Shown here: positions 42,323-54,400 of the stretch, one piece after another
Numbering within the stretch: position 1 is the first letter of the stretch
How the letters are laid out: the number at the start of each line of letters is the position of its first letter
Source: Pseudoips prasinana
Taxonomy: Eukaryota > Arthropoda > Insecta > Lepidoptera > Nolidae
Assembly: GCA_951640165.1 (NCBI GenBank)
Contig: OX621252.1
Location: 15,273,934-15,337,933 of the forward strand
Direction of reading: 5' to 3'
DNA: 64,000 nt
The notes under the pieces: model-generated
Database searches by the model: none
What the model was told of the DNA's origin: nothing
What the model saw: only the letters and a program-made list of their open reading frames with translations
Program-made: the position numbers and the translations under genes

Positions 42323-43915
42323 GTCCTGTGTGCATAAACAGCTTTCACGTCACATACTTGCGAACAATCTGTTAAGCCCACTACAATCTGGGTTTAGGCC
42401 TGGCCACAGTACTACCACTGCACTCCTCAAAGTGACTGGCGATGTTAGGACTGGCATGGAGGACACGAAAGTCACCGTCATGATTTTGATTGACTTCTCC
42501 AACGCCTTTAATACCGTCAGTCACCATATCCTTTTATCAATCCTGTCCCATCTTATGGTCTCGGACAAAGCGCTGGAATGGTTTTCTTCATATCTTCGAG
42601 GACGCCAGCAGTCAGTACACGTCGGTGAAGCCTCATCGAACTGGTGTAATTTAGATACTGGTGTGCCTCAAGGCGGTATTCTCTCTCCTCTCTTATTCTC
42701 GCTCTTTATAAATCTCTTAACAAACGATCTTCAGAGTGCGTATCATCTTTATGCCGATGACCTACAGCTGTACAGTCAGGCGAGTACAGATCATTTGTCA
42801 GAGGCGATCGGCAAAATTAATCAGGACTTAGACGTTATTAAAAACTGGTCTAATAGGTTTGGACTCATTGTAAACCCTGCAAAATGCCAAGCAATTATCG
42901 TTGGTAGTTCACGTATGATGTGTCGGGTTGATACAGATAATCTACCACCGGTAATATTTAATAACTCAGCTATTCCTATTAGCAAAAATGTAAAAAATCT
43001 TGGCTTGCACATCGACACAACAATTTCTTGGCAGAACCAAATTACTAGTGTCAGTCAGAGGGTCACAAACGTGTTACGATGTCTCTATCGCCTCAAAAAT
43101 TTTCTTCCTGTAGAAACAAAGGTAACGCTCGTGCAGGCTTTAATCTTTCCTATAATTGACTATGGTGATGTATGTTACTTTGACCTGAATGCAGATCACC
43201 TCAATAAACTCGACCGTCTTCTGAATAACTGCATTCGATTCATTTTCAATCTTCGTAAATACGACCATGTGAGTAGCTATCGAGCTCAGCTCAAGTGGTT
43301 GCCTATTCGCCAGCGTAGAACTTTAAGAGCCTTAACCACCCTGTTCTCCTTATTAGATTCTCCTTCTTCTCCTCTATATTTAACTTGTCAATTTAAATAT
43401 CTACATACTCAGCATAATAAAAACCTTCGGTCTACTCACAACCGTCTTCTTCATTGTCCTCTTCATCGTACTGATTCTATCCATTCTTCCTTTTTCGTAC
43501 AGTCCATTCTCCTCTGGAACTCTCTTCCTACGGAAATCAGGATGGCAAAGAGTCGTTTTTCTTTTAAAAAGAAAACCCGTGCGCATTTGATGAAAAAAAT
43601 TTTGGCAGAATCAGCTCAATAGTATTCTCATATTTATTTTTAATATTATATACATATATAGGTATATATTTATATATGTTTATACTTATATTTATTTATA
43701 AATATATATTAGTTTATGTAATAAGTATTTATGTATTTTATGTAAGTACGCATCTTGTATATTAGTATAGGATTTTTACCTTCACACATTACAATTTATA
43801 GTGCACCTACCAAGCTTTTCTCTGCATCACCCTAAGGTTGACTGGTAGAGAATGCCTCTGGCATTAAGTCCGCCTTGTACATCGTTGTGCTAAAGTTTTA
43901 AATAAAATAAATAAA
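42323..43915 (+). mobile_element. LINE copy A2, 5'-truncated
   Basis: Inserted in copy 1 of the tandem repeat after 'catacagacaaa'; the repeat resumes with 'aaacagataaacag' at 43913. It contains the RT frame and a 3' UTR of about 290 bp with the family's 3' signature (43797-43890), and ends in TAAA-type repeats. A short duplication of 'aaa' is all that can be seen of the TSD. Confidence 0.88.
42324..43622 (+). CDS. LINE A2 reverse transcriptase (partial, frame intact)
   Basis: An ATG at 42279 exists, but the first 15 codons come from the flanking repeat. Element sequence starts at SCVHKQLSRHILANNLLSPL. RT motifs: SGFRPGHSTTTALLKV, ILIDFSNAFNTVSHHIL (motif A), GVPQGGILSPLLFSLFIN (motif B) and YADDLQLYSQ (motif C). 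The C-terminus ends in FSFKKKTRAHLMKK. No stop or shift over 432 codons. The N-terminal part of RT and the endonuclease are lost, so the copy cannot move alone. Confidence 0.9.
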   Translation, partial: SCVHKQLSRHILANNLLSPLQSGFRPGHSTTTALLKVTGDVRTGMEDTKVTVMILIDFSNAFNTVSHHILLSILSHLMVSDKALEWFSSYLRGRQQSVHVGEASSNWCNLDTGVPQGGILSPLLFSLFINLLTNDLQSAYHLYADDLQLYSQASTDHLSEAIGKINQDLDVIKNWSNRFGLIVNPAKCQAIIVGSSRMMCRVDTDNLPPVIFNNSAIPISKNVKNLGLHIDTTISWQNQITSVSQRVTNVLRCLYRLKNFLPVETKVTLVQALIFPIIDYGDVCYFDLNADHLNKLDRLLNNCIRFIFNLRKYDHVSSYRAQLKWLPIRQRRTLRALTTLFSLLDSPSSPLYLTCQFKYLHTQHNKNLRSTHNRLLHCPLHRTDSIHSSFFVQSILLWNSLPTEIRMAKSRFSFKKKTRAHLMKKILAESAQ

Positions 43916-44719
43916 CAGATAAACAGACAAAAATTCTAAAAACTATATTTTTGGCTTCTTAATCGATTGTAGTTCACGCCCCAAGTATCCTTTTTAAAAA
44001 AGATTCAATGTACAGTTTTGACTTTCCTACGATTTTATTATATGTATAGATTTAGAAATATACTAGCTGTGCCCGCGGTTTTACTCGCGTTAAATGTTAT
44101 AAATTGTCACAGCTCCTCCCCCATAGGTGATGGCGTAATAGTATTTAGCCTATATGTAGGCCCGACCTGTTAGTAATATTCATAAAAAATTTGAAGTAAA
44201 TCCATGCAGTACTTTTTGAGCTTAGCCCGGACATACATACAGACAAACAGATAAACAGACAAAAATTCTAAAAACTATATTTTCGGCTTCGATATCGATT
44301 GAAGTTCACGCCCCAAGTATCCTTTTTAAAAAAGATTCAATGTACAGTTTTGACTTTCCTACGATTTTATTATATGTATAGATTTAGAAATATACTAGCC
44401 GTGCCCGCGGTTATACTCGCGTTAAATGTTATAAAATGTCACAGCTCCTCCCCCGTAGGTGATGGCGTGATAGTATTTAGCCTATATGTAGGCCCGACCT
44501 CTTAGTAATATTCATAAAAAAAATTAAGTAAATCCATGCAGTACTTTTTGAGCTTAGCCCGGACATACATACAGACAAACAGATAAACAGACAAAAATTC
44601 TAAAAACTATATTTTTGGCTTCGATATTGATTGTAGTTCACGCCCCAAGTATCCTTTTTAAAAAAGATTCAATGTACAGTTTTGACTTTCCTACGATTTT
44701 ATTATATGTATAGTTTTAG

Positions 44720-44830
44720 AAATATATGTTATAAGCATGTTTATCAGTTGTCGTTGCCGTAGGCTCTGCCAAATTTACGATCAGATGGCAGTGTGTAGTT
44801 GTTCCGAGATATTTATTTAAAGTACTTATT
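44720..44830 (+). mobile_element. SINE 3' fragment
   Basis: Holds 'gtaggctctgccaaattt' and 'ttccgagatatttattt', the end pattern also seen at 50005-50140. No head. Confidence 0.5.
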
Positions 44831-45204
44831 AAAACCGATTTCAATAAATCTAAATATTATTTGATCGAGTACGTATGAAGAATTTGAACGCAGTACACGT
44901 CACGTGGAACTCAAGAGCTACGCTTTTCATCACGTTTAAAAAAATAAAGTTTGCCTTAATGTGACGCACAAACAAACAATCGAGTCATAATATACCAAAC
45001 CTGGAAAAACCGGTGTGTTAGCATTTGAATTATGTGACAGCAAATTTCAGTAATCTTAATAACAATACTTTTCAGTAAAGGCAAAACAAACATTCAGTTC
45101 TTGAATACGTTTTTACAAGTTGAACTTCGAATTTTGGGCGTTCAGAAGTTAAAATGGTTTCAGCTCAATATCTGTTCAGTTCAGTAAACTTTCATCATGA
45201 AATA
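44831..45204. other. No gene seen
   Basis: AT-rich unique sequence up to the tail of LINE-R copy c. Confidence 0.5.
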
Positions 45205-45331
45205 AATTTAATAAAAAAAAGTTTTTTATTCACGTAGACTTTAAAAAACGCTTGTAAATAGTCAGAACATGTTTGTAGTAATATAATTAAGTAGGTTTAC
45301 ATAATTATTTCTAGTTACATAGATATTATAT

Positions 45332-47833
45332 CGAATACCTAACTACAATCCTAATGTATTTCTCCGCAAACTAGAAGTTCTAATGACCAAATTGCGAATT
45401 AAAACAAGGAAAAAAATTATAATTGCTGGAGATTTCAATATAGATCTCTTAAAAAATTCCGAAACATTGACTGAATTTAATCGAATCGTGCAAAACTATA
45501 ACTTTCACATCCATATTAATGAACCTACTAGATTAAAAAGTTGTATAGACCAGATTATTAGTAACATCCCCGATGCGATAGGAAATATCCTACCCTTAGA
45601 ACTTTCTGACCACAACACGGCACAGCTACTTACTATTTCAATAGATAACATGGTTATTCCATCTGAATTTATATATAAGAGTAAAAGGGACTTCCATAAA
45701 GATAATATAAAAAAATTTTTGGACTGTCTTAAAGAACTCACATGGTCCGACTGTATGTCTGAAACTGATACTGATCTAGATTTCAATACGTTTCATGATC
45801 TCTTAATACTACTTTTCAACTTATGCTTTCCCATTAACAATGTAAAAGTTAACCTAAAAGCCAAAAAGACGCCATGGCTAACAAAAGGAATAAAAATATC
45901 AGCTGAAAAGAAACGCAAACTGCGGTATATGAGCTACAAGTTTAGCAGTAGTGTTTCCACTAAAGACATATTGTCAATATAACAAGCTTTTTAAAAAGTG
46001 TATGATGACGGCCCAAAGGTTGACAAATGAATCATATGTCAATAAAGCAACTAATATATGTAAGGCATCTTGGGAAGTCATAAACAATCACTTAAGGCCA
46101 GACTATTCTACTAAGGCTATACCACACATATCTCACAATGGTAAAATTATACAAGACTCTGTAAACATTTCTAATATATTTAATAACCATTTTATTGATA
46201 TAACCAATACAGGGCACAAACTTTCGCAAAAACAAAAACCAGCAATATTAAAACAAATCATGCTACTATCTTTTTACGACCTACGAATGCTGAAGAAGTA
46301 CATAAAACAATTCAATCTCTAAAAAATACATCTTCTGTAGGATATGACCTCTTCCCGACGAAAATTTTAAAAACATGTAGTAAGCTTATAACACCTGTCT
46401 TGGTACACTTAATAAATTTGTCTCTTACTCAAGGAAGATTCCCTGATAAACTGAAAACTACTGTCATCAAACCGTTGCATAAAAAAGGTGAAAAATCTAA
46501 CACATATAACTACAGACCTATAGCGTTAATACCCACAATAGCTAAACTATTTGAGAAGATAATGTATAGTAGATTGATGTCATTTTTAAGTAAATTTAAC
46601 ATATTATGCCTAGAACAACATGGATTTATGAAAGGAAAATCCACCACATTAGCGACGTTTAAACTTATCAATAGTATAGTTAATTCTATAAATAGCAAAA
46701 AACCAATAACAACGGTTTTCTTTGACATGAGCAAAGAGTTTGATTTCGTATCACATGATCTGTTACTTCATAAGTGTGATCTCTATGTCATACGTGGTAC
46801 TGCACAAAACTGGTTAAAAAGCTATCTTATTGATCGGACACAATTTGTTGAAATCGCAAATTTGGATTCTAAACAAAAAGAGAAAACAGTAAAATCAGAT
46901 ATTAGACATAATAGAGTTGGTGTACCGCAGGGAACTATCTTGGGTCCACTTCTTTTTCTCCTTTATATCAACGACCTCCCTGCTGTAATAGAACACGAAT
47001 GCATTTTATATGCAGATGATATTTCAATATTGGTACCTAACAATTCAGAAGAAGATTATAACACATTACTCAATAAAGTTGTTAATGATATTATTGAATG
47101 GTTACAGGATAATAACTTAAGTGTCAATATTGATAAGACTAAATACATACAATTTCATAATAAAGATGGAAAAAAGCATAACTTGGACTTAAACTACAAC
47201 GGTAAAGTTTTGGAAGAAGCAACTGAAATTTCCTTTCTGGGCATTACTATTGACGATAAGTGTACTTGGAAAGCACATGTTACCAAAATCTGTAACAAAA
47301 TTAATAGATTTACGTATGCTCTTTGGCGATTAACACGAATTTCTACAAAACAAACGGCTCTAAAAGCGTACCATGGATTTGTTGCCTCTAGCCTTCGATA
47401 TGGCATTGTAGTATGGGGAAATTCAGTTTACTTAAATAAAGCATTTATAGCTCAAAAACAGTGCGTCAGATCTATTTGCAATGTCGCTCCATGGATCACA
47501 TGTAAGCCCTTATTTCGCAAACTGTCACTCTTGACTCTCCCATGTATATATATCTTCGAAATATGTGTATTTGTTAAGAGTAATTCTGAACTGTTTGTTT
47601 ACAAGAAAGATGTATGTAAATATAACACTCGCTATCCTGATAAACTTGTTCTCCCGCCGTTAAAGACTGAATTGTGCAGTCGAAATAGCTATGCTATGTC
47701 GGTACGCATATATAATCACTTACCTCGGGGTGTACGAGATTTACCTTTAAATAAGCTCAGGATTCAACTTTTTAAATGGTTGAAAGAACAATGTTTCTAT
47801 TCTGTAAATGATTTTTTTAAATGCAAGCCATAA
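45332..47833 (+). pseudogene. LINE-S ORF2: endonuclease C-terminus and reverse transcriptase
   Basis: Endonuclease part: KKIIIAGDFNIDLLKNS and ELSDHNTAQLL (catalytic Asp-His). RT: YNYRPIALIPTIAKLFEKIM, QHGFMKGKSTTLATFK, TTVFFDMSKEFDFVSHDLLL (motif A), VGVPQGTILGPLLFLLYIND (motif B) and LYADDISILV (motif C). C-terminus: RIYNHLPRGVRDLPLNK to EQCFYSVNDFF. Frameshifts lie near 45960 and 46250; from 46400 to 47833 the frame is open. The C-terminus is homologous to the fragment at 8833-9526. Confidence 0.88.
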
Positions 47834-48105
47834 TAATTGTGATAATGTACTTAATAATAATAATTTGAAAGTTAAATAAATATGTATAATTGTAATTAAT
47901 ATGCAATGTAAGTAAATGTTAATGAAATAATAATAAATTCTTAGGTATAGGTAGTAGCATAAATTAGTATCCATGTATAGAATAAGTGAATGTTTGTACG
48001 TCATGATATAAAATGACTAATGTGTGAGACTCATTGTTATTATGACATCTGTAATGCACCACATTTTTGCAAATAAATTGATTTTGATTTTGATTTGATT
48101 TGATT
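47834..48105 (+). other. LINE-S 3' UTR
   Basis: AT-rich, with AATAAA sites at 47874 and 48070 and the GATTTT repeat tail at its end. Confidence 0.7.
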
Positions 48106-48534
48106 GAGGTACACGGATTGTATGAAAACATTTATAACATTTATTTTATTATAGCAATGATATTTAGCAAGCTTGTCAAAGAGATTATGTTTAAGTTTAA
48201 GTATCGAAATTTATAGTTTTAGCTATATTTTTACTACATAGTGTCTGAATGGTTCTGTCTATTAAGGTATTATTATTATGGCGGACCTTGTGTTTATAAC
48301 GACGATTGCGCTTTTTTTTTATTCACGTAGAATTTAAAAAAGCGCTTGTAAAAAGTCAGAACATGTTTGTAGTAATACAGTTATTATTTCTAATTACTTA
48401 TTACAGACATTTAGGTACACGGAATGATAAAACATTTATACAATTTATTTTATAATGGTAGTGATATTTAGCTAGCTTGTATTAAGTTTTTGTCAAGAAG
48501 ATTGTTTAGGTTTAATTATTGAAATTTATATTTT

Positions 48535-48704
48535 ATTAGCTGTGCCCCGCGGTGTTACCCGCGTTATATTTTATAAATTTTCTTTGCTATAAACCTCACG
48601 GAGCCCGAGACCTTTCCAACGAATGCAAAACCGTGGAAATCGGTTCGTGCCTTCTGGAGTTATAGCGTCAGGAAGGAAAACCCGACTTATTTTTATTTAT
48701 ATTT
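48535..48704 (+). repeat. Short dispersed repeat inside LINE-R copy d
   Basis: Starts 'agctgtgccccgcggtgtta' and ends 'ggaaaacccgacttattt'; the reverse complement is at 56098-56268 with few differences. It interrupts 'atttatatttta' of LINE-R. The head is shared with the repeats at 41322 and 42127. Confidence 0.82.
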
Positions 48705-49042
48705 TACTACATATTGTCTGGATGGTTCTGTCTATATTAAGGAATGAATTCAGTATTATTATTATAACGGACCTTGTGTTTAAAACGACGGTCGCGCTTT
48801 AATGCTAAAACCGCATCCAATGCGCCCCAACTGAGAAGACCCAGCGAAACAAACTCAGTGTGTTCTTCTACTACCGGTTTCAACACGACCCAGTTGAGAC
48901 GGTCCGGCGAAACATACTCAAGCGGGCATGAACACGGGATTTAGACCACTTAAAGTAATTATTTAGTAGGCAAACACAATATCTGCTTGATCGGTTGTCT
49001 GAATGATTATTATTTTGGATTATATTTAGGTATACGAAAGAA

Positions 49043-49135
49043 CGATCACCAACCCGTCTGCCAAGCGTGGCGATAGTGGCATATCCCCCCATTCTTTGGG
49101 GAGGCTTTTGTTCAGCAGTGGACATTATTTGGCTG
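49043..49135 (+). repeat. RTE-derived short repeat
   Basis: Contains 'gtctgccaagcgtggcgata', close to the RTE 5' region at 5139-5162, and then 'ttcagcagtggacat', close to the RTE 3' end. It is therefore a short non-autonomous element with both RTE ends, or an internally deleted RTE. Confidence 0.65.
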
Positions 49136-49990
49136 TCAATTAACTTTAAGGTCTTGAAATAAGTTAATCGTTAACTAGTGGTAAAATCTACTCTAAGTCA
49201 GCGAAATAGCCCTAATTGTCAGCGGTAAGCTACTTGAGGTATGCATCACTTAAAATCATCACCTACATTTTACCAACACTTAAGAAACCTTTTTGAAGAG
49301 TACTACTGCAACTCTTGCTAAAACTAAGACAGTTGAAAGACAAACAATAATAATTTAATAGAATCGCTCCAATTGTTATTTTCTATTTTCTAGCTAAGTG
49401 AGTAGTGTTCACGATAAATCCAGGTTCAAAATAATAGCTAGTCGTATGGCAGAGTTAGTTTTATTTCAAACTATTGTTTATGGGTACCTCGCACAACAAC
49501 ATCGCACCTCTTTGTTACAGAAGTTCAGTTAGCGCTGGCAATACATTACATTTTTATTTCCTGAGTTACTACTTTGTTTTCCGTGGAAGGAAAAGTTGTT
49601 GTACCATAATGAGAATTGATAAGTAATATTTGTAATAGAAAAGTGTGAGGAGGGCATAGAATATGAAAACTCTACAAAATTAGCTGTAAAAACGTAAGTA
49701 GTACAAATTGGTGGTAGTATTTAGTTGTCCACCTATTCAGCTACTGCATATGTAGATCTGGTGCCAAGCAAGTTTCCAACCAAGTTTTTGCAGAGGCATG
49801 ACTCAGTACTGAGTCATGCCTCTGCAAAGCCCTGTGCGTAAATGAGACGAAGGGCATAGTATTTTTTGCTGTTAGAACAGTCCTACAGGTGAAGGACCTT
49901 GACTTAACAAAAATATGTCGCATTCTCAAGCACAGGACGAGTAACCATCTCTTGAGATTGGCCAGTGGAAGATTAAAACTTTTGAAATTT
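49136..49990. other. No gene seen; contains a 42-bp palindrome
   Basis: Unique AT-rich DNA. The palindrome at 49787-49828 is listed separately. Confidence 0.5.
49787..49828. repeat. Perfect 42-bp palindrome
   Basis: Two 21-base arms without a spacer, centre at 49807/49808; the left arm starts 'tttgcagaggcatgactcag'. Checked base by base. Contains the AP-1-like motif TGACTCA and its mirror, TGAGTCA. Confidence 0.95.
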
Positions 49991-50004
49991 AATTTGCTTA
50001 CATG

Positions 50005-50140
50005 TACGTATTTAGAAATATATTACTATATTTATCAGTTGTCTAATTGCTATAGTACTGCACCATATTACAGGCTCTGCCTAGTTTGGGATCAGTGTGT
50101 GAGTTTTCCCGTGATATTTATTTATTATTATTACTATATA
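50005..50140 (+). mobile_element. SINE 3' part
   Basis: 'caggctctgcctagtttggg' and 'gatatttatttattatta' are the end pattern of lepidopteran SINEs; the head is not recognisable. Confidence 0.5.
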
Positions 50141-50169
50141 ACTAGTAAAATGGTAAACTATATAATATA

Positions 50170-52622
50170 GCCAGCCGTTCCTAAATCTTAAGCCAATTTC
50201 AATTTGGATAATTTAAAGGCGAATGAATGTGATTGATATGACCCATGCTGACACTACCCCAGCCGTATTTTTAGGCAATTCTAATAGCGACGCAGCCGCG
50301 ACATGATAGAAGGAAATATTTCTACAAAAATTTAATACTCTTCAATAGATGAACGTTGTATAAATTGAATTCAATGGATACATTTTGAACACCACAGAGC
50401 TTATGGATGCATTCCAATATTTACCACAAAAGCCAATGTGTACCACAAAAGCGTTACACATGAGTTTTTAATTTATTTATGCGGTTTTTGTGCAGCATAT
50501 TGTAATTATTATCGCCTTTTGCAAAAGCATGATTTACGCATCAATAGCATTCAGCATTTCGAAAATTTTGACACATAGTAATATTTTTAAAGAAGCTTTA
50601 TAGAAGGCTAAATTAATTTAAATTATTATGAAATTATATTTATGTTTGCCAAGTTTAAAGTCCTAGGTGTAGAGTAGTTTCATCCTCAGGAAATGAAAAG
50701 AACGATATATATTGAACTAGTCATTCTGTGCGGTCTGTTTTATTACATGAAATATTCACAAAATCCTTATAAATAACAAATAACTTAGCAGTACTTTTCA
50801 AATTTAGCACTTTTATATTAAAAACTGAAGACACTATAACCACTTGGTGGATGCAGAAGGCTCTCAACAAGTAGCTGAACCTAAGCGACAGATACCTGAG
50901 GGCACCCTTATGTGGTTGAAGAAAAAATACGGAATTCTACAAATAGGGTGTGATTACAGGCACAAACTACAAGCACAAGCCAGCATCGCGCCTATCATTG
51001 CTGGTGAGGGCAGATAAACAGTCTGAAACGCTGTAGGACCATTGCTTTCTTTGCTTTAACAGCAAAATACACGTGGTATTTATTGAGCGTCTTATCGTTA
51101 GGATGATTTCATTCGAGTTATATATATTTGTTAGTGTATTCAACTGAGTTGTGACCATAAAAAACATAAGGCTAAGTTTCCACCAGATATATGCAAGTAT
51201 AGCATATTTACATATATCTAAAAATCGTATATCTAACCTAAAAAAATTACTAAAAGTAACTTAATCTTCGAACGAAAAGATATTTAGATGTGCTAGTGAT
51301 ATGCTAGTAATATAACTCACAAAGCACATTATAGACCAATCTTTAACTGTACATAATATTTAACACTTTAATTGCCAAGCAACTCGGTAGCAATAGATTA
51401 TTGATAGAGAATAATTTATCTGTGGCATGCGGAGTTCAACGCATTACTAACAAAACATATAAAGAATTTTGAATGTTAAAGTAATAAAAGAATATATTAT
51501 ATTTACTCTGTACAGTCAAAGGTTTCCATTCAGCGCTGACCTACTTTAAAAATCCACTGCATTGCTAAGTATTTGCTACCAATATTAACTTACTGTTGTA
51601 ATCGATACTGAAGATACTCTTATAAAACTAACAGGAAATTGATCTGTATTTATTTTTCTTATATAAAGGCAACAAGCAGTAAAGTCGGATGTTATTTCAA
51701 TAGTGGAAGCCGTTAGTCTTAACAATAAGCAAAGTGACTTGCTGCTTTCTATTAATCTGGTGAACTTTTAGATAATTACAGCACGGTTCACGTTTTTAGG
51801 TGTGTAAAAGAGAGAACGCATGATCTAAATCGATAGTAAATCATTCTGTATTTAAAGTATTCGATGAATGGAAAGTTAAAAAGAATCCTGTTAAATGGAA
51901 CTATAACCGTATACATTAATTCTTTTAAATAGATAATGGTACTAAAAACTATATTTCTAACAACAACTAGAACATTATTTTGACCAAGTCCACGGATTTC
52001 ATATTGAAAACATACTAAAAATAAAACTCAATTTCAAAGTCTTATCGTATTAAAAATAATGGAGCTTTTCAATATACCAAGCGTTTTCAATTCAGAAAGG
52101 CTGTTTTAAAATTCAAAGAATACATTTTATAGTCTATTTGAATACAATATTCTACAGTATGTTTTAATAGGCTCCTTGCTTATGAAACTTAACAGTTTGT
52201 TAAAAATAAGGGAACCTAAGTGCATCTTGAGGCCAATAGAACCATTATCGCTTTTTCTCTAAAATAGCGCTGTTTTCCTATACCAGCCGCTTGAATGAGC
52301 AGTGATCAAGTACCCAAAGCAAATCAGGAATAGGGTCCAAAACCCGTGATCAGTAATAATAATAAAAAATGTATTTATTATCTCATCATAAATGGGGTTA
52401 CTTAATACATAGTAATTGTATGTTAGAGGAGCCGACTACATGGGCTATGGTAATCGCTTCATTATTGACTTCGGTAAATAAATCAACACGCAGTTATATA
52501 GTAATCTGCTTACATATTTTAGCTAGTGTACAGGGTTGAGTGGGCTGACAATACAAATTATGTACAAAAAAAATCCACAATTACGTAAAAGAGGAAGGAG
52601 TTTTATTTTTATTATTTACTTC
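50170..52622. other. No gene seen
   Basis: About 2.4 kb of AT-rich DNA. Only short open frames without known motifs. A piece at 52345-52490 may be the end of a decayed minus-strand retroelement (TAA-rich start), but I cannot support it. Confidence 0.5.
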
Positions 52623-53500
52623 CTCTTACAAAGTCAAAGTCAAATTTATTTATTGCTTATTACAGGTAGGAAAAATGTGGTATTGTATCTTATATTAAGG
52701 ATCATACATCTATCATTACAGGTTTAAGTCCAATGCGATAGAGTGCTTATTTAAGTACAATACAATTTTATAACTCTAAACAAATTTTACTTATAATTAA
52801 TTATGAATAATGCACTTCTCGGGAACTCACTCAGACAACACACAAGTAGGTCAGTCTCAACTGCTATAAGGTTAAGAGTAAGGAGAGCACGCATCAGGGG
52901 CGCCTCATATACACACGGCTACATATCAAGCTGTATGGAAATCATATATAACGCGAGATCAGCTTATACAGTATGCGTACAGTAGAAATGTATGTGTACA
53001 AGGATAGTCCGACCACGCGGCTCCACTAGCAATCGCGGCCGTCTCCTTCTCCAAATATACCTGTCCGGGACACACGGGGCTATCTGTTCTAAAATATCGG
53101 CAATATGATTTTTACCCCTAAATATTTTAAAAAGATATAATGTTAGTACCTTTTCCCTTCGAATTCTTAGTTCATTGTATCCCACCATGCCTAAAATAAA
53201 CAGAGTAAAATGGATATATTCCATAAAGTCGCATATACGAATATCTAATAAAGTTATATTGTACACGCTCCAGCATGAGGCTATACTTAGCTTCATGCGG
53301 AGCCCAGATGACTGCATTACATTCAAGTTGACTCCTAACCAATACATTATATAAGGAAATTATACCTCGAATGTTTGCGAACCCTTTCACTGTTCGAAGT
53401 ATAAAACATAATTTCTTAAAGCTTTCTTACATATCCTAAGGATATGATCACAAAAAGTTAGCCCGGTGTTAAAACTTATACCAAGGTAAGTATGAAAGGC
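52623..53500 (-). mobile_element. Jockey-type LINE fragment, decayed
   Basis: Minus strand. The tail 'caaagtcaaagtcaaattta' (52629-52648) marks the 3' end. RT C-terminal pieces are in two frames: FANIRGIISLYNVLVRSQLE with LMLERVQYNFIRY (53390-53220), and LGMVGYNELRIRREKVLTLYL, of which 20 residues are typical for the Jockey C-terminus, then CVPDRYIWRRRRPRLL (53200-53000). Several shifts and stops. Confidence 0.75.
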
Positions 53501-54134
53501 ATAGTAAATGTATCGAACATCGTCTCTCTTCCGTCGAAGATAACATCACAAACACGTTACGCGACTACGTCACACATGGATATTTCCGTTCTGCAGAAAA
53601 CAGGCGTGTAACTGACTCAACCAGGTTTCACTTTGTGGATTACAATCAGCGAAATGAATGCAATAACCCGCAGCTGCAAGACAAGTATAGTGCGACAAGG
53701 ATCTTTATGAACGTAGCTGAAAGTGGAACTAACACCGCCATCTTGTAAAGTGTCTCTTTGACAGTTCTGCCTGAGCTTGCTTTGCTGACTGCTGTTCTTA
53801 CGTTTATTATTGTATTATTTGGTATAAAACAATAACAATATACCAAAAGTGATAAAAAGTGGTGTCAGGGAAATAGTCCTAAAGGTTAAGGAGATTTTCA
53901 GGAAAGAAAAACACAGTGAAGGCTCGAAAATTCCATTTGAAAAAGTTAACGAGTGAGTTGCCGCCCCGATAGGTAAATGTTACCATGCTTGATTTTTAAG
54001 TCGCACCCGTGTATCAGTTTTTCGTTTGAACTTTTTCATTAATGTATTATTAAGTAATGTGAATGAAATATTAATTTAGAAATAAATTTATTTATAAAGG
54101 TAAAAATGACTGTTTTACTCCCTTGTGCTATTAA
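53501..54134. other. No gene seen; holds one arm of a distant inverted repeat
   Basis: The arm 53694-53713 ('acaaggatctttatgaacgt') is exactly complementary to 54543-54562. The interval 53740-53990 is less AT-rich and could be an untranslated exon or part of a DNA transposon; I cannot decide. Confidence 0.4.
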
Positions 54135-54400
54135 ATTATTTATAATAATAAAACGATAATATATGGGGTACCCTATAAACTTTAGAGTTAGATATTCCTG
54201 GGAAATTAATGTTCACACACGGCCCTCTGATCTGATCCCAAGCTAAGTAACGCTTTTACTATGGAAATCAAATAGCTGATATACTACATATACTACTTTT
54301 GTAAATACGTACCTAAACACCTAGACACGGGACAAACAGACATGTTACTGCACACAAATATCTGTCTTGAATAAAAATAAACCAACTAAGCCAACTGGCC
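54135..54400 (-). mobile_element. SINE, minus strand, degraded head
   Basis: Starts (3' end) with TAATAA repeats, then 'ctgatcccaagctaagtaac' resembling the body of the SINE at 56285. A tRNA-like head is not clear. Confidence 0.55.

Larger units (their letters stand above)
42127..44715 (+). repeat. Tandem triplication of a 327-bp dispersed repeat, interrupted by LINE A2
   Basis: Copy 1 is 42127-42322 plus 43913-44064; copy 2 is 44065-44391; copy 3 is 44392-44715. Each starts 'actagc.gtgcccgcggtt' (degenerate in copy 1) and ends 'ttttattatatgtataga'. Shared inner marks are 'atccatgcagtactttttga' and 'cacgccccaagtatcc'. A single copy of the same family is at 56880-57206. Confidence 0.88.
45328..48105 (+). 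mobile_element. LINE-S (Jockey-type), 5'-truncated in the endonuclease
   Basis: Inserted into LINE-R copy c between 'tacatagatatt' and 'gaggtacacgg'; the uninterrupted sequence is seen at 36326-36345. It runs from the last third of the endonuclease through RT to a 3' UTR with a tail of GATTTT/GATTT repeats at 48080-48105. Confidence 0.87.
45205..49042 (-). mobile_element. LINE-R copies c and d, 3' UTR only, nested and interrupted
   Basis: Copy c starts with its tail at 45205 and the signature at 45220, is split by LINE-S (45328-48105), and resumes at 'ggtacacggattgtatgaaa' (48109). At about 48312 the tail of another copy (d) begins inside the UTR ('ttattcacgtag' at 48320). Copy d holds a short repeat (48535-48704), then the GC-rich UTR part (48770-48950) that matches 36510-36690. 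No RT coding part is left. Confidence 0.8.
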
